Assembly: GCA_026389895.1 (NCBI GenBank)
Contig: JAPLGZ010000307.1
Span: 1-51,364 of the forward strand
Direction of reading: 5' to 3'
From: Chloroflexota bacterium
GTDB lineage: Bacteria; Chloroflexota; Anaerolineae; Caldilineales; Caldilineaceae
Length of the DNA stretch: 51,364 nucleotides
Positions within the stretch are counted from its first letter, which is position 1; every line of letters begins with the position of its first letter. Shown in pieces: positions 34,171 to 42,384 of this stretch. The notes under the pieces were generated by a model, which did no database searches, was not told the DNA's origin, and saw nothing but the letters and a program-made list of their open reading frames with translations. A program made the translations under genes and the position numbers.

Positions 34171-35244
34171 ATGACGACTGAAAAATTGCGCGTTGGCATT
34201 GTGGGTTGCGGAAATATTGCCGGCCCCTATGCAAAAACCATTAAACCCTTTCCCCAATTGGAATTTATGGGCGCGACTGATGTCATGCTGGAGCGCGCCC
34301 AGGCTTTGGTTGATCAATACGGCGGCAAAGTATATGCCTCGATCGAAGAAATGTTGGCTGATCCGGCCATCGATCTGATTGTCAACCTGACCATCCACCA
34401 TGCCCATCCCGCTGTGATCACCCAGTGTCTGAATGCGGGCAAGCATGTCCACAGCGAAAAGCCACTGGCAATGTCGGTCGAGGATGCTCAAAAGTTGGTC
34501 GCACTGGCCCAGGAAAAGGGCTTACGCCTGAGCTGCTCACCGATCACCTACATGGGTGAGGCGCAACAGACAATCTGGAAGGCAATTCGCGATGGGCAAG
34601 CGGGGCAGGTGCGTGTTGTCTATGCCGAGGTAAACTGGGGGCGGATCGAAGCGTGGCATCCCAATCCAGGGCCATTCTATGATGTCGGGGCGCTCTTTGA
34701 CGTGGGTGTATACCCGCTCACCCTGGTGACCACTTTCTTTGGTCCGGCGCGCCGTGTGACGGCCTTTGGCAAAGTGCTCCATCCAGATCGGGTGACAAAA
34801 GAAGGCGTCAAATTTCATATTGATACGCCAGATTGGGTGGTGGCGGCGGTCGAGTTGGCCAATGGCACCGTCGTGCGGCTGACCACGAATTTTTATGTCG
34901 GCCATCATGGCAAACAGAAGGGCTTGGAGTTCCACGGTGATCTCGGCTCGCTCTGGATTGGCAGCTTCCAGGATTTCCACGCGCCGGTCGAATTTGCCGA
35001 GTTTGGCAAAACTTATGCGCCCGTGCCCTATGTTCGCGAGCCGTTCCAGGGCATCGAATGGGGCCGCTCCGTGGCCGAAATCGCCGATGCGATTGCCGAA
35101 GGACGCCCACAACGGGCCACCGGCGCACAGGCCGCACATGTCGTAGAAATCTGCTGTGCCATTGTGGAATCGTACAAACAGGGCAAGCCGGTGGATGTAA
35201 CGTCAGATTTCCCCGCGCCCTGGCCGATGGAATGGGGACAATAG
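34171..35244 (+). CDS. Gfo/Idh/MocA-family oxidoreductase
   Basis: A 357-residue NAD(P)-dependent dehydrogenase. The Rossmann motif VGIVGCGNIAGPYA (10-23) and the EKPLAM block with the conserved Lys (HVHSEKPLAMS) are intact, followed by the C-terminal alpha/beta substrate domain (GVYPLTLVTTFFG). Members oxidise or reduce sugars, inositols or their derivatives; the substrate is unknown here. GGAGA lies 5 nt before the ATG. It is divergent from the transketolase operon and convergent with the deacetylase-like gene. Confidence 0.9.
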   Translation: MTTEKLRVGIVGCGNIAGPYAKTIKPFPQLEFMGATDVMLERAQALVDQYGGKVYASIEEMLADPAIDLIVNLTIHHAHPAVITQCLNAGKHVHSEKPLAMSVEDAQKLVALAQEKGLRLSCSPITYMGEAQQTIWKAIRDGQAGQVRVVYAEVNWGRIEAWHPNPGPFYDVGALFDVGVYPLTLVTTFFGPARRVTAFGKVLHPDRVTKEGVKFHIDTPDWVVAAVELANGTVVRLTTNFYVGHHGKQKGLEFHGDLGSLWIGSFQDFHAPVEFAEFGKTYAPVPYVREPFQGIEWGRSVAEIADAIAEGRPQRATGAQAAHVVEICCAIVESYKQGKPVDVTSDFPAPWPMEWGQ

Positions 35245-35538
35245 TAGCCGTTGTCAACGGATTTTGGGAACGGATTGAACGGATGGAAGTGGAGAATCCG
35301 TTCTTGGTCGTGTATAGCCACAGATTAGGGCGCAAGCAATCCGCTCAATCCGCTCCCCGAATCCGCTGACCGTGGTTTTGTCAATTAAGGGTAACAGCAG
35401 GAACCCTACCCGCGCCCAAAGGGCTCCCGCTCCCCTGGTAAGGGAGGGGACTGATTGGTGGAAGGCCGAAATGACGCGTTCTGTCCACCAAACGGCTCCT
35501 CCCCTTACCAGGGGGAGGCTGGGTGGGGGTTCTTTGCT
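35245..35538. other. Convergent intergenic region filled with repeats
   Basis: Between the stop codons of the Gfo dehydrogenase and the deacetylase-like gene. An imperfect inverted repeat rich in AACGGATT/AATCCGCT lies at about 35253-35369, followed by repeat family A at 35400-35532. Either could end transcription from both sides. No gene is supported. Confidence 0.6.
35400..35532. repeat. Dispersed palindromic repeat family A, copy 3
   Basis: The core GGTGGAAGGCCGAAAT ... GTTCTGTCCACC (35457-35489) is flanked by CCCCTGGTAAGGGAGGGG (from 35432) and its mirror CCTCCCCTTACCAGGGGG (to 35515). The same design is found at 453-556 and 43462-43580. Confidence 0.7.
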
Positions 35539-37254
35539 CTACCCTTTAGGCGCGGTAATAATTTTTCGACGCTCACCTGCCGCTAGGTTGTTGAGCGTGA
35601 TCACAATATAGTCCTGGCCCCACAACTGCTGGCGACTCACCGTCGCATGGTCAGCTTGTGGGGCTATTTGATTGGGGAGCAAAAGGGTCAGCGCAGGGAT
35701 GGATTGGGGCGTGTAAACTGTGTAGCCATCGGCATCCTGCTCAATTTGGATACTGTTGCGCGCCTTGGTCCAGGCCAACCATTCATCGGCGGAAACAATT
35801 TGCATGCCTTCGGCCAGCGCCGTGTCCCAGCAACCTTCGATCAGTGGACTGGAATAGGTGGCGAAGCTGACGGGGTGCGAGTTGAAGATGATCGGCGTAT
35901 AAAATTCGCGCGCCGCGCGTTGAATGATCTTGTCCGTTTCAAGCAGCGCACGTTCCACCGTCCACTTAAAACTGAAGACAAAGCGCGGGTGGATCAACAC
36001 TTCTTCGGTCCACAATGTAGGTTGCTGATAACAGTTGATAATCTCACCATCTGTATCAACAAAGCGTAGTGGCCGGCCAGAACCAGACATGTAGCCCAAC
36101 GAGAAAGGATGGACGCTGATATAGTTCAACTCCATCTCAATTCCTAAATCAGTCAACAAGCGCGCTGCGTCAACATAACCCAGCCATCGTACGGCATGTT
36201 GGCGGATCGTCTGCGGTGTATGCCCATAATCGCGGCTATGGCGCGCTACATTCGTTTGCAACATACCGGCCACCAATCTGCTTTGCGGGTCTTGGGTGGC
36301 AAGCTCGGCGTGGACATCGGAATCCAAAGCCGGATGCACCGAAAATGTATGCCCTTCCGCTGCCCATGCGTCCATCAATTTTTGATTGATCTTTGTTTCG
36401 GGCACGACATAAAAAGTGGCATGTGCCTGGCGTTTGCGCAAACCAGCCAGTAGCGCCTCAAACTGCTCGATTGTCGACCAATCGTCGTCGCTTGTCATAA
36501 TCACGACACTGTGTTGGCTGGCTTCCGGGTAATACCAAAGCCGTGGCCGCGGTGCGAGCCTTTCGATCAGGCGCGCCAATAAGGCGGTCTGTAAGTCGGC
36601 CTGGGGCAATAACATCTGATCCACATCCAGTTGCCCCACAAAGAGTTCGCTGGGCCGATAGATGCCATCTAGCCCGGCGTAGGAGAGATCGGCATGCTCG
36701 GGATTGCCTTGACGTAAGCGAGCAATGGCGTGTGGCAGATCGTAGGCAAAAAAGATCGCCTCACCATCGCCGATTCTGCTCAAGACGATGCCCGGCTGAC
36801 GCTCGGTCGTCGTCTCAGTTTTGCCAGGGCGAACCTGCGCCATTACGGTCACCGCTGCATCGGCGGCGAGCGACCATCCCACCGCCGGCACAATGATCTG
36901 TACCGGCTCAACGCATAACCCCTGCAAGACCGGATCTTCAGGGTTGGGGTGCAGCCAACCCTGATCAATGCCCTGCCAATTCGCGGTTAACCCAAAGCGC
37001 CGGGCCAATTTAGCGTCGGGCAAAAAGGCCAACAATCGCCCGCCCTGCGCTACATAATCGTAGAGCAATTCCGCCTCAGCCTGGGTCGCACTGAGCCTGG
37101 GCAGAATGACCAGATCCTGTTGCGTTAGCGTTGTCGCCTGGATCTCGGCCAGGTCAAGTTCCGTAAAATCGGCAAAGCCTTCCAACTGTAAAATCTCGGC
37201 CAGGTAATGGCTATAAAGACTATGGGGATCGTTTTTAGCGTGAATCAGTAACAT
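35539..37254 (-). CDS. Polysaccharide deacetylase-fold protein with N-terminal GATase-like domain
   Basis: A 571-residue soluble protein. Residues 1-230 look like a class I glutamine amidotransferase/ThuA-like flavodoxin fold (DLVILPRLSATQAEAELL, YVAQGGRLLAFLPD). Residues about 245-480 resemble the NodB/polysaccharide deacetylase barrel: MTSDDDW (Asp256-258), ATFYVVPE, HTFSVHP (His302, His307) and NSHPVSF. A C-terminal beta-rich part (about 500-571) follows. No signal peptide is seen. Function is unknown; substrate could be a carbohydrate or glycan. AGGAA lies 7 nt before the ATG. It sits among sugar genes on the minus strand. Confidence 0.65.
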   Translation of the reverse strand: MLLIHAKNDPHSLYSHYLAEILQLEGFADFTELDLAEIQATTLTQQDLVILPRLSATQAEAELLYDYVAQGGRLLAFLPDAKLARRFGLTANWQGIDQGWLHPNPEDPVLQGLCVEPVQIIVPAVGWSLAADAAVTVMAQVRPGKTETTTERQPGIVLSRIGDGEAIFFAYDLPHAIARLRQGNPEHADLSYAGLDGIYRPSELFVGQLDVDQMLLPQADLQTALLARLIERLAPRPRLWYYPEASQHSVVIMTSDDDWSTIEQFEALLAGLRKRQAHATFYVVPETKINQKLMDAWAAEGHTFSVHPALDSDVHAELATQDPQSRLVAGMLQTNVARHSRDYGHTPQTIRQHAVRWLGYVDAARLLTDLGIEMELNYISVHPFSLGYMSGSGRPLRFVDTDGEIINCYQQPTLWTEEVLIHPRFVFSFKWTVERALLETDKIIQRAAREFYTPIIFNSHPVSFATYSSPLIEGCWDTALAEGMQIVSADEWLAWTKARNSIQIEQDADGYTVYTPQSIPALTLLLPNQIAPQADHATVSRQQLWGQDYIVITLNNLAAGERRKIITAPKG

Positions 37255-37568
37255 AGAAATTCCTGTTATGTTTTATTGGCTCGCATGGATCGAACTATTC
37301 AGGTGCTTTCGTAGCCAATGTACGGAACTTGATGACTTTTGCTGGCTAAGAAGCGGTTAAAAAGGTTGAGTTGGTACATAAAACTAGTGTGCGATGCACA
37401 GGTTAAGATCACAAATGACCTTTCTGCAGCGGGCTGATCTGTGCGTTGCATTCAGAGCTACGTGTCTAGTTATATTCCGAGCAATCTTCTTCACACACCT
37501 TCATCTCTATACAAATAGATAATAACACGAATTTGTAGCAGGAAAAATTATGAATTATTATTCACCTC
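37255..37568. other. Divergent intergenic region with an imperfect inverted repeat
   Basis: It separates the minus-strand deacetylase-like gene from the plus-strand AAA ATPase. An imperfect inverted repeat (ATGCACAG near 37394, CTGTGCGTTGCAT near 37439) is present. TTGCAT (about 37447) and TATATT (about 37472) could be a weak promoter for the ATPase, but the spacing of 19 is long. An 8-codon frame at 37550-37576 after AGGAAAAATT overlaps the ATPase start. Confidence 0.4.
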
Positions 37569-38822
37569 ATGAATAATAAACATTCAGAGCAAGCATCGTA
37601 CTATGAGCGCTGGCTGACACCTCTGCTTCAAACGGCCAGCACTGAGCATCCTGTTATCGTGTTGACCGGCGCGCGCCAAGTGGGCAAGAGCACATTATTG
37701 CGCCACGCCGAACCGTTTCGTTCCTGGCGTTACCACACGATGGACGATTTTGATAGCTTGCGTCAAGCGACAGAAGATCCCCAAAGTTTATGGGCAGGCA
37801 CGGATGCGCTTGTACTAGATGAGGTGCAAAAAGCGCCTAAGTTAATTGCTGCCGTCAAAAAAGCGGTAGACGAGCGTCAGCCGCCTATGCACTTTGTCCT
37901 TTCTGGCTCAGCCCATTTACTTTTAATGCAGCAGGTCAGTGAAAGTTTGGCCGGGCGCGCCGTTTATTTTATTTTAAATCCAATGACGCTTGGTGAAATT
38001 CACGGTCAACCGCCACCTGTGTTATTGACTGCTGCGCTGGCGGGGCAATGGCCTGCTGAGGCTGACCTGGCGCAATCGTTACCTGACACGACGCCACTGC
38101 TTTTACGCGGATTCTTGCCGCGCCTTTTAACGCTGGAGCGTGCAGAAGCTTGGCCACAATGGTGGGAAGGTTATGTCGCCACTTATCTAGAACGCGATTT
38201 ACGCCAGGTGGCGCAAATTGACGCATTGGTAGACTTTCGCCGGTTGATGGAATTGCTCGCCCTGCGCACCGGACAATTGGTGAACCAATCCGATTTGGGG
38301 CGTGATGCCAGGCTTTCGCAGTCTACGGTTCATCGCTATCTGAACCTGTTAGAAACTACGCATCTTTTTGACCGCCTGCCGGCTTATACCGCTAGCCACA
38401 CGACTCGTCTGCTCAAAGCGCCGAAAGCCTTTTGGACGGATCCAGGACTGGCTGTCTTTCTTGCTGGTTATTTTGACCAGGAGAGCCTGCGTAATAGTCG
38501 TGAATTGGGCAGTTACTTTGAAACGATGATCTATCTCCATTTACGCGTGTTGACTAGTTTGTTGATCCCGCGCGCGCGACTCTATTTTTGGCGTACGCAA
38601 ACCGGTGATGAACCTGACATTGTCGTCGAGCATGGCCGTCGTCTGTTGGCGATTGAGATTAAAATGACCGACAACCCTGGCTATCGCCATGTGGATGGCT
38701 TACGCAAATTCTTGCAGGCTCATCCTCATGCAACTGGCGGATTGCTGATCCACTGTGGCGCGACGATCAAGCGGCTTGATGAAAAGATCGTGGCGGTGCC
38801 TTGGTCCGCATTGACTGGGTAA
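37569..38822 (+). CDS. AAA ATPase of the DUF4143 family
   Basis: A 417-residue ATPase. The Walker A motif is GARQVGKST (residues about 34-42), Walker B is ALVLDEVQKAP and sensor 1 is FVLSGSAHLLL. The central winged-helix region (SDLGRDARLSQSTVHRYLN) is followed by the DUF4143 domain with a PD-(D/E)xK-like element (GDEPDIVVEHGRRLLAIEIKMT). This family is widespread and scattered, often transferred horizontally, and its cellular role is unsettled; links to toxin-antitoxin or defence are speculative. The start has no ribosome site of its own but overlaps a preceding 8-codon frame that does, suggesting coupling. The stop is only 19 bp from the stop of the convergent ABC permease gene. Confidence 0.88.
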   Translation: MNNKHSEQASYYERWLTPLLQTASTEHPVIVLTGARQVGKSTLLRHAEPFRSWRYHTMDDFDSLRQATEDPQSLWAGTDALVLDEVQKAPKLIAAVKKAVDERQPPMHFVLSGSAHLLLMQQVSESLAGRAVYFILNPMTLGEIHGQPPPVLLTAALAGQWPAEADLAQSLPDTTPLLLRGFLPRLLTLERAEAWPQWWEGYVATYLERDLRQVAQIDALVDFRRLMELLALRTGQLVNQSDLGRDARLSQSTVHRYLNLLETTHLFDRLPAYTASHTTRLLKAPKAFWTDPGLAVFLAGYFDQESLRNSRELGSYFETMIYLHLRVLTSLLIPRARLYFWRTQTGDEPDIVVEHGRRLLAIEIKMTDNPGYRHVDGLRKFLQAHPHATGGLLIHCGATIKRLDEKIVAVPWSALTG

Positions 38823-38841
38823 CGTATGTAGTCACCGTGCA

Positions 38842-39753
38842 TCAACCCTTCAAACCCGTAAACACAATCCCTTGAATAAAATAACGTTGCGCAAAGGCAT
38901 AGAGCAGGATGCACGGCAAAGTCACCATGACGCTGGCGGCCATGAGCAGATTCCATTGGGTGGTCTGAAAGCTACGGAAGAGGTTGATGCCCAAGGCCAG
39001 GGTATATTTTTCCGTCGTATTCAAATAGATCAGCGGGTTAAAAAAGTCGTTCCAATGGCCGAGAAAGGTCAGCACCGCCATCACGCCCAGGGCTGGCCGC
39101 GCCTGGGGCAGAATGATGCGCCAGTAGATGCCAAAGGTGCTGGCGCCGTCGATGCGGGCGGCATCGTCCAGGTCTACGGGGAGCCGCATGTAAAATTGAC
39201 GTAACATAAAGACATAAAAGGCGCCACCGCCCAGCCAATAGGGCAAAATGAGTGGCGCATAGGTATCCAGCCAACCTAAGATGCGAAAGAGCACAAAAGT
39301 GGGGATCAACGTGACTTGGTAGGGGATCATGATCGTGCTGAGCAAGACCAGAAAGAGCAGATCGCGACCGGGAAAGCGTAGGCGTGCAAAGCCAAACGCC
39401 ACCAGGCTGGCCGCCGCAATCTGGCCGACCATGGCCAACCCCGTCACCAGAATTGTGTTCGCATAAAATCGCACAAAAGGGATGCGGTCGAAGACCAGGG
39501 TATAGTTATCAAAACGCCAGGGTTGCGGGATCCATTGCGGTGGAAAGATAAAAATTTTGGCCTGGTCTTTGAAGCTAGACGAAAGCAACCAGAGCAGCGG
39601 AAAGAGCATGACCGCCGAGCCAGCCAGGATCACAAGATAGATGAAGGCCTGTTTTAGCCGGGCATAGGTGCGATAGCGGTTGAACCACCCTGGTTGCAAC
39701 GACGCTTTACGCCGCACGGTAGTCAGGCGATTGGGTGAATTGGTTGGCGTCAT
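38842..39753 (-). CDS. Carbohydrate ABC transporter permease, MalG type
   Basis: A 303-residue inner-membrane permease with six transmembrane helices and the EAA loop (DAARIDGASTFGIYWRIILP) that contacts the ATPase. The ATG at 39753 follows AGAGGT by 5 nt and starts one base after the stop of the upstream permease gene, so translation is coupled. It forms a CUT1-type sugar importer with the preceding permease and the binding protein. No ATPase gene is in the operon, so it must borrow a shared MsiK/UgpC-like ATPase encoded elsewhere. Confidence 0.92.
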   Translation of the reverse strand: MTPTNSPNRLTTVRRKASLQPGWFNRYRTYARLKQAFIYLVILAGSAVMLFPLLWLLSSSFKDQAKIFIFPPQWIPQPWRFDNYTLVFDRIPFVRFYANTILVTGLAMVGQIAAASLVAFGFARLRFPGRDLLFLVLLSTIMIPYQVTLIPTFVLFRILGWLDTYAPLILPYWLGGGAFYVFMLRQFYMRLPVDLDDAARIDGASTFGIYWRIILPQARPALGVMAVLTFLGHWNDFFNPLIYLNTTEKYTLALGINLFRSFQTTQWNLLMAASVMVTLPCILLYAFAQRYFIQGIVFTGLKG

Positions 39754-39754
39754 G

Positions 39755-40678
39755 TTACCTCTTGCGAACCTCGCCTTCATAGAAGACCCAGATCGCCGAC
39801 GAACGAAAGACCAGCGCCGTCATGAGCAGAATAGCCAGAAAAAGCACCCAGGCCAGCGCGGCTGCGTAGCCCATGCGGAAAAATTTGAAGGCATTCTGAT
39901 AGAGATAGAGCACATAGAAGAGCGTCGCATAACGCGGTCCGCCTTGGGTCATGATAAACGCCTGGGTGAAGACCTGGAAAGCGAAGATCATATTCATGAT
40001 CAAATTAAAGAAGATCACCGGGGTCATCATTGGCAGTGTGACGGCCCAAAATTTGGCCCAGGCCCCTGCTCCGTCCACTTCGGCGGCTTCATACAAATCG
40101 GTGGGAATGCCCTGCAAGCCGGCCAGATAGATCAACATCGGCCCACCAACCGTCCACAAACTCATGATGATCAGCGAAGGCAGCGCCCATTGGCTGTGGC
40201 CTAGCCAGAGTGGCCCCTCAATGCCAACATAACGCAGTAGCGTGTTGAGTAGGCCAAACTGGGGATTAAAAATCCATAACCAGAGCATAGTGCTGGCAAT
40301 GACTGGCACCAGGGTGGGCATATAAAAGATCGTGCGCCAGAGACTGACGAAGCGCACCTTCTGGTTCATCAGCAGCGCAATGGCAAACGAGAGGATCAAA
40401 CCTAGCGGCGTGCTGGTGACCACGTAGATACAGGTGACTTTCAGGGCTTGCCAGAATAGCTGGTCGTGGATCAGCCGGACATAATTTTCCAGCCCGACAA
40501 AAATCGGTGGCTTGACCACTTCAAAGCTGGTCAGGCTAAAATAAAACGAGGCAATAATCGGCACCAAGATAAAGATCAGCAGACCGAGCAGCCAGGGCAG
40601 AATAAAAAGATAACCCTCAAGTGCCTCACGCTGCGCCACTGGCGATTTAGATTTACGAGCAGAAGGGAACGTGGCCAT
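39755..40678 (-). CDS. Carbohydrate ABC transporter permease, MalF type
   Basis: A 307-residue permease with six transmembrane helices, the P-loop-like periplasmic segment and the EAA loop (YEAAEVDGAGAWAKFWAVTLP). The ATG at 40678 is chosen over an in-frame TTG two codons upstream; the ribosome site is weak (AGG). It is separated from the binding-protein gene by 152 bp containing a 23-bp inverted repeat, which could lower permease expression relative to the binding protein. Confidence 0.92.
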   Translation of the reverse strand: MATFPSARKSKSPVAQREALEGYLFILPWLLGLLIFILVPIIASFYFSLTSFEVVKPPIFVGLENYVRLIHDQLFWQALKVTCIYVVTSTPLGLILSFAIALLMNQKVRFVSLWRTIFYMPTLVPVIASTMLWLWIFNPQFGLLNTLLRYVGIEGPLWLGHSQWALPSLIIMSLWTVGGPMLIYLAGLQGIPTDLYEAAEVDGAGAWAKFWAVTLPMMTPVIFFNLIMNMIFAFQVFTQAFIMTQGGPRYATLFYVLYLYQNAFKFFRMGYAAALAWVLFLAILLMTALVFRSSAIWVFYEGEVRKR

Positions 40679-40713
40679 TAACAATTTAACCTAAAAAAGG
40701 TGATAAACGAATC

Positions 40714-40789
40714 AAACCGAGTGCAACGCACGGTGGACGATAATGATGAGTATGGATGATTGGTCGCCACCGTGCGTTGCACTCGGTTT
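40714..40789. repeat. 76-bp palindromic element with perfect 23-bp arms inside the sugar ABC operon
   Basis: The arm at 40714-40736 (AAACCGAGTGCAACGCACGG and three more bases) is perfectly complementary to 40767-40789, with a 30-nt loop. It lies between the binding-protein gene and the first permease gene, where stable stem-loops often protect the upstream transcript. It may be a captured REP-like element. Confidence 0.7.
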
Positions 40790-40830
40790 TCCCGAATTAG
40801 GTCAAGGTAGGGCCCTACCTCGACCAATTC

Positions 40831-42153
40831 CTAGCGCTTCCATTCCGCGGGACGGCGGGCAAAGATTTCGTCGACCGCTTTGCAGGCGCGTTCAGTTGCT
40901 TCGGCGACGGTGGCTTCGCCCGACCAAATGGCCGAAGTCTCTTGGCTGACCGCCGCCCACCATTCATCGGTATCGGGCGTGGGGTAATAGTCGTGACCAT
41001 ATTGGGCAAAGTCATTCCACAATACGTCGACATTTTGTGGCTTGTGCAGATCCCGATATTCCTGACTGTCAACCACGCTTTTTAAGCCGGGCACGCCATT
41101 TTTCATCATGCCGCGCTGGCCCCCTTCGCCCATCAGAAATTCAATCACTTTCCAGGCCTGTTCCTGATTTTTGCTGGTGCTGAGCAACGACCAGGCATTT
41201 GAACCCATCTGGACACTGCGCGTGCCCGTGTCTTTGTTGATCGGCATGTGGGCAAAATCCCAATCAAAGCCGGCCTCGCGAATGGCACTCTCTTCCCAGG
41301 TGCCGCCAAAATAGATGCCGACTTTGCCTGAAAGGAAGGGATTGGTCTGGCCTTCTAACGAGCTAGGCGGCGGCATGACCTTGTACTTCTGGATCAGATC
41401 TGCCACAAATTGTAGACCAGCCTGCGCTTTGGGATCGGTCAACGTGCACTTGTCGCCAGCCGCGTTGAGCACCGTGCCGCCCGTGCCATGAATAAAAGAG
41501 GTGCTCCAATAAGGCGGGTTGATAATGCCCATGTGGATGCCCCATTGATTGGTGGCCGGATCAGTCATCTTCTGCGCATAGGCCAGCAGATCGTCCCAGG
41601 TCCAATCATCTTTGGGGAAATCCAGACCGGTTGCCTTCAGCAAATCTTTGTTGATATAGAGTGCTTGACCGCCGGCATAGAGCAGACCGCCGTACATGCC
41701 ACCTTGCCAACCCCACTCTGGTTCCATCGGATAGAAGTAGGCACTCATGTCGAGTTTATCGCGATCGATAAATGGTTTCAAATCGACAAACATGCCGCGC
41801 GCGGCGCCTGGCACCACCCAGTTCATCTGGTTGATCGTAATGTCTGGCGCTTGGCCGCCCGCATATTCGGTCTGCAATTTGTCCCAATAGCCATCAATGG
41901 GACGGAATTCAACTTTCACTTTGATATTGGGATTCGCAGCCTCAAACGGTTTGAGGGTATCTTCCAACGCCTTATTCCAGGCGTCACCCAGACCATAAGA
42001 AGCCAGGCGAATTTCGACGGGACCCGCCGCCGCACCAGTGGTTGCCTGACCCGCTGGCGCGGTCACAGGGGCACAGCTACTAAAAAGCACCATGACAAAT
42101 AGCAGCAAGCACAAGACACGCCCTGTGCTTCGCTTGGCGATTGGCTGAAACAT
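40831..42153 (-). CDS. Sugar ABC transporter extracellular solute-binding lipoprotein
   Basis: A 440-residue family 1 solute-binding protein. The N-terminus has a lipoprotein signal peptide with lipobox FSSC (Cys27), so it is anchored to the outer face of the membrane. The mature part has the typical LKPFEAANPNIKVKVEF lobe and Trp-rich sugar-contact segments. The sugar cannot be identified; the co-located Gfo/Idh/MocA and transketolase genes suggest catabolism of a hexose or pentose derivative. AAAGGAG lies 7 nt before the ATG. It is the first gene of the importer operon, behind a clear promoter at 42261-42289. Confidence 0.92.
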   Translation of the reverse strand: MFQPIAKRSTGRVLCLLLFVMVLFSSCAPVTAPAGQATTGAAAGPVEIRLASYGLGDAWNKALEDTLKPFEAANPNIKVKVEFRPIDGYWDKLQTEYAGGQAPDITINQMNWVVPGAARGMFVDLKPFIDRDKLDMSAYFYPMEPEWGWQGGMYGGLLYAGGQALYINKDLLKATGLDFPKDDWTWDDLLAYAQKMTDPATNQWGIHMGIINPPYWSTSFIHGTGGTVLNAAGDKCTLTDPKAQAGLQFVADLIQKYKVMPPPSSLEGQTNPFLSGKVGIYFGGTWEESAIREAGFDWDFAHMPINKDTGTRSVQMGSNAWSLLSTSKNQEQAWKVIEFLMGEGGQRGMMKNGVPGLKSVVDSQEYRDLHKPQNVDVLWNDFAQYGHDYYPTPDTDEWWAAVSQETSAIWSGEATVAEATERACKAVDEIFARRPAEWKR

Positions 42154-42260
42154 GCGTCGCTCCTTTGTGATGAGGATGGGATAGAAAATTTAGTTGTTGT
42201 GTAGTGTGAACAAAATATTAAGTAGAAAGCTTGCGTGGTGCAATATCAATTTGTTAATCC

Positions 42261-42289
42261 AGTATACTGGTCAGATTGAGGGTTGTCAA
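42261..42289 (-). promoter_or_regulatory. Sigma-70 type promoter of the sugar ABC operon with overlapping palindrome
   Basis: On the minus strand TTGACA (42289-42284) and TATACT (42266-42261) are separated by exactly 17 bp. The -10 element lies inside the perfect palindrome CCAGTATACTGG (42259-42270), a plausible repressor operator. The predicted start is around 42254, giving a leader of about 100 nt before the binding-protein ATG. Confidence 0.75.
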
Positions 42290-42296
42290 GCGTGTG

Positions 42297-42382
42297 AAAA
42301 AGCGGCCTCACCCCCGACCCCCCTCTCCTGAATCGAAAGGCTGAGTTCAGAAGAGGGGGCGGGGGGGGTGAGGTCGCTTTTT
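42297..42382. terminator. Bidirectional terminator / repeat family B, copy 1
   Basis: AAAAAGCGGCCTCACCCCC (from 42297) and its near-mirror GGGGGTGAGGTCGCTTTTT (to 42382) form a long C/G-rich stem with T-runs at both ends; the inner parts carry CTCCTGAA and TTCAGAAGAGGGGG. It begins 3 bp after the stop of the Gfo gene and lies just upstream of the sugar operon promoter, isolating the two. A related sequence lies at 46219-46278. Confidence 0.8.
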
Positions 42383-42384
42383 AC

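Noticed and set aside
34537-35139. Minus-strand frame of 200 codons opposite the first Gfo gene
   Set aside because: Antisense to a clear dehydrogenase; no ribosome site or domain.
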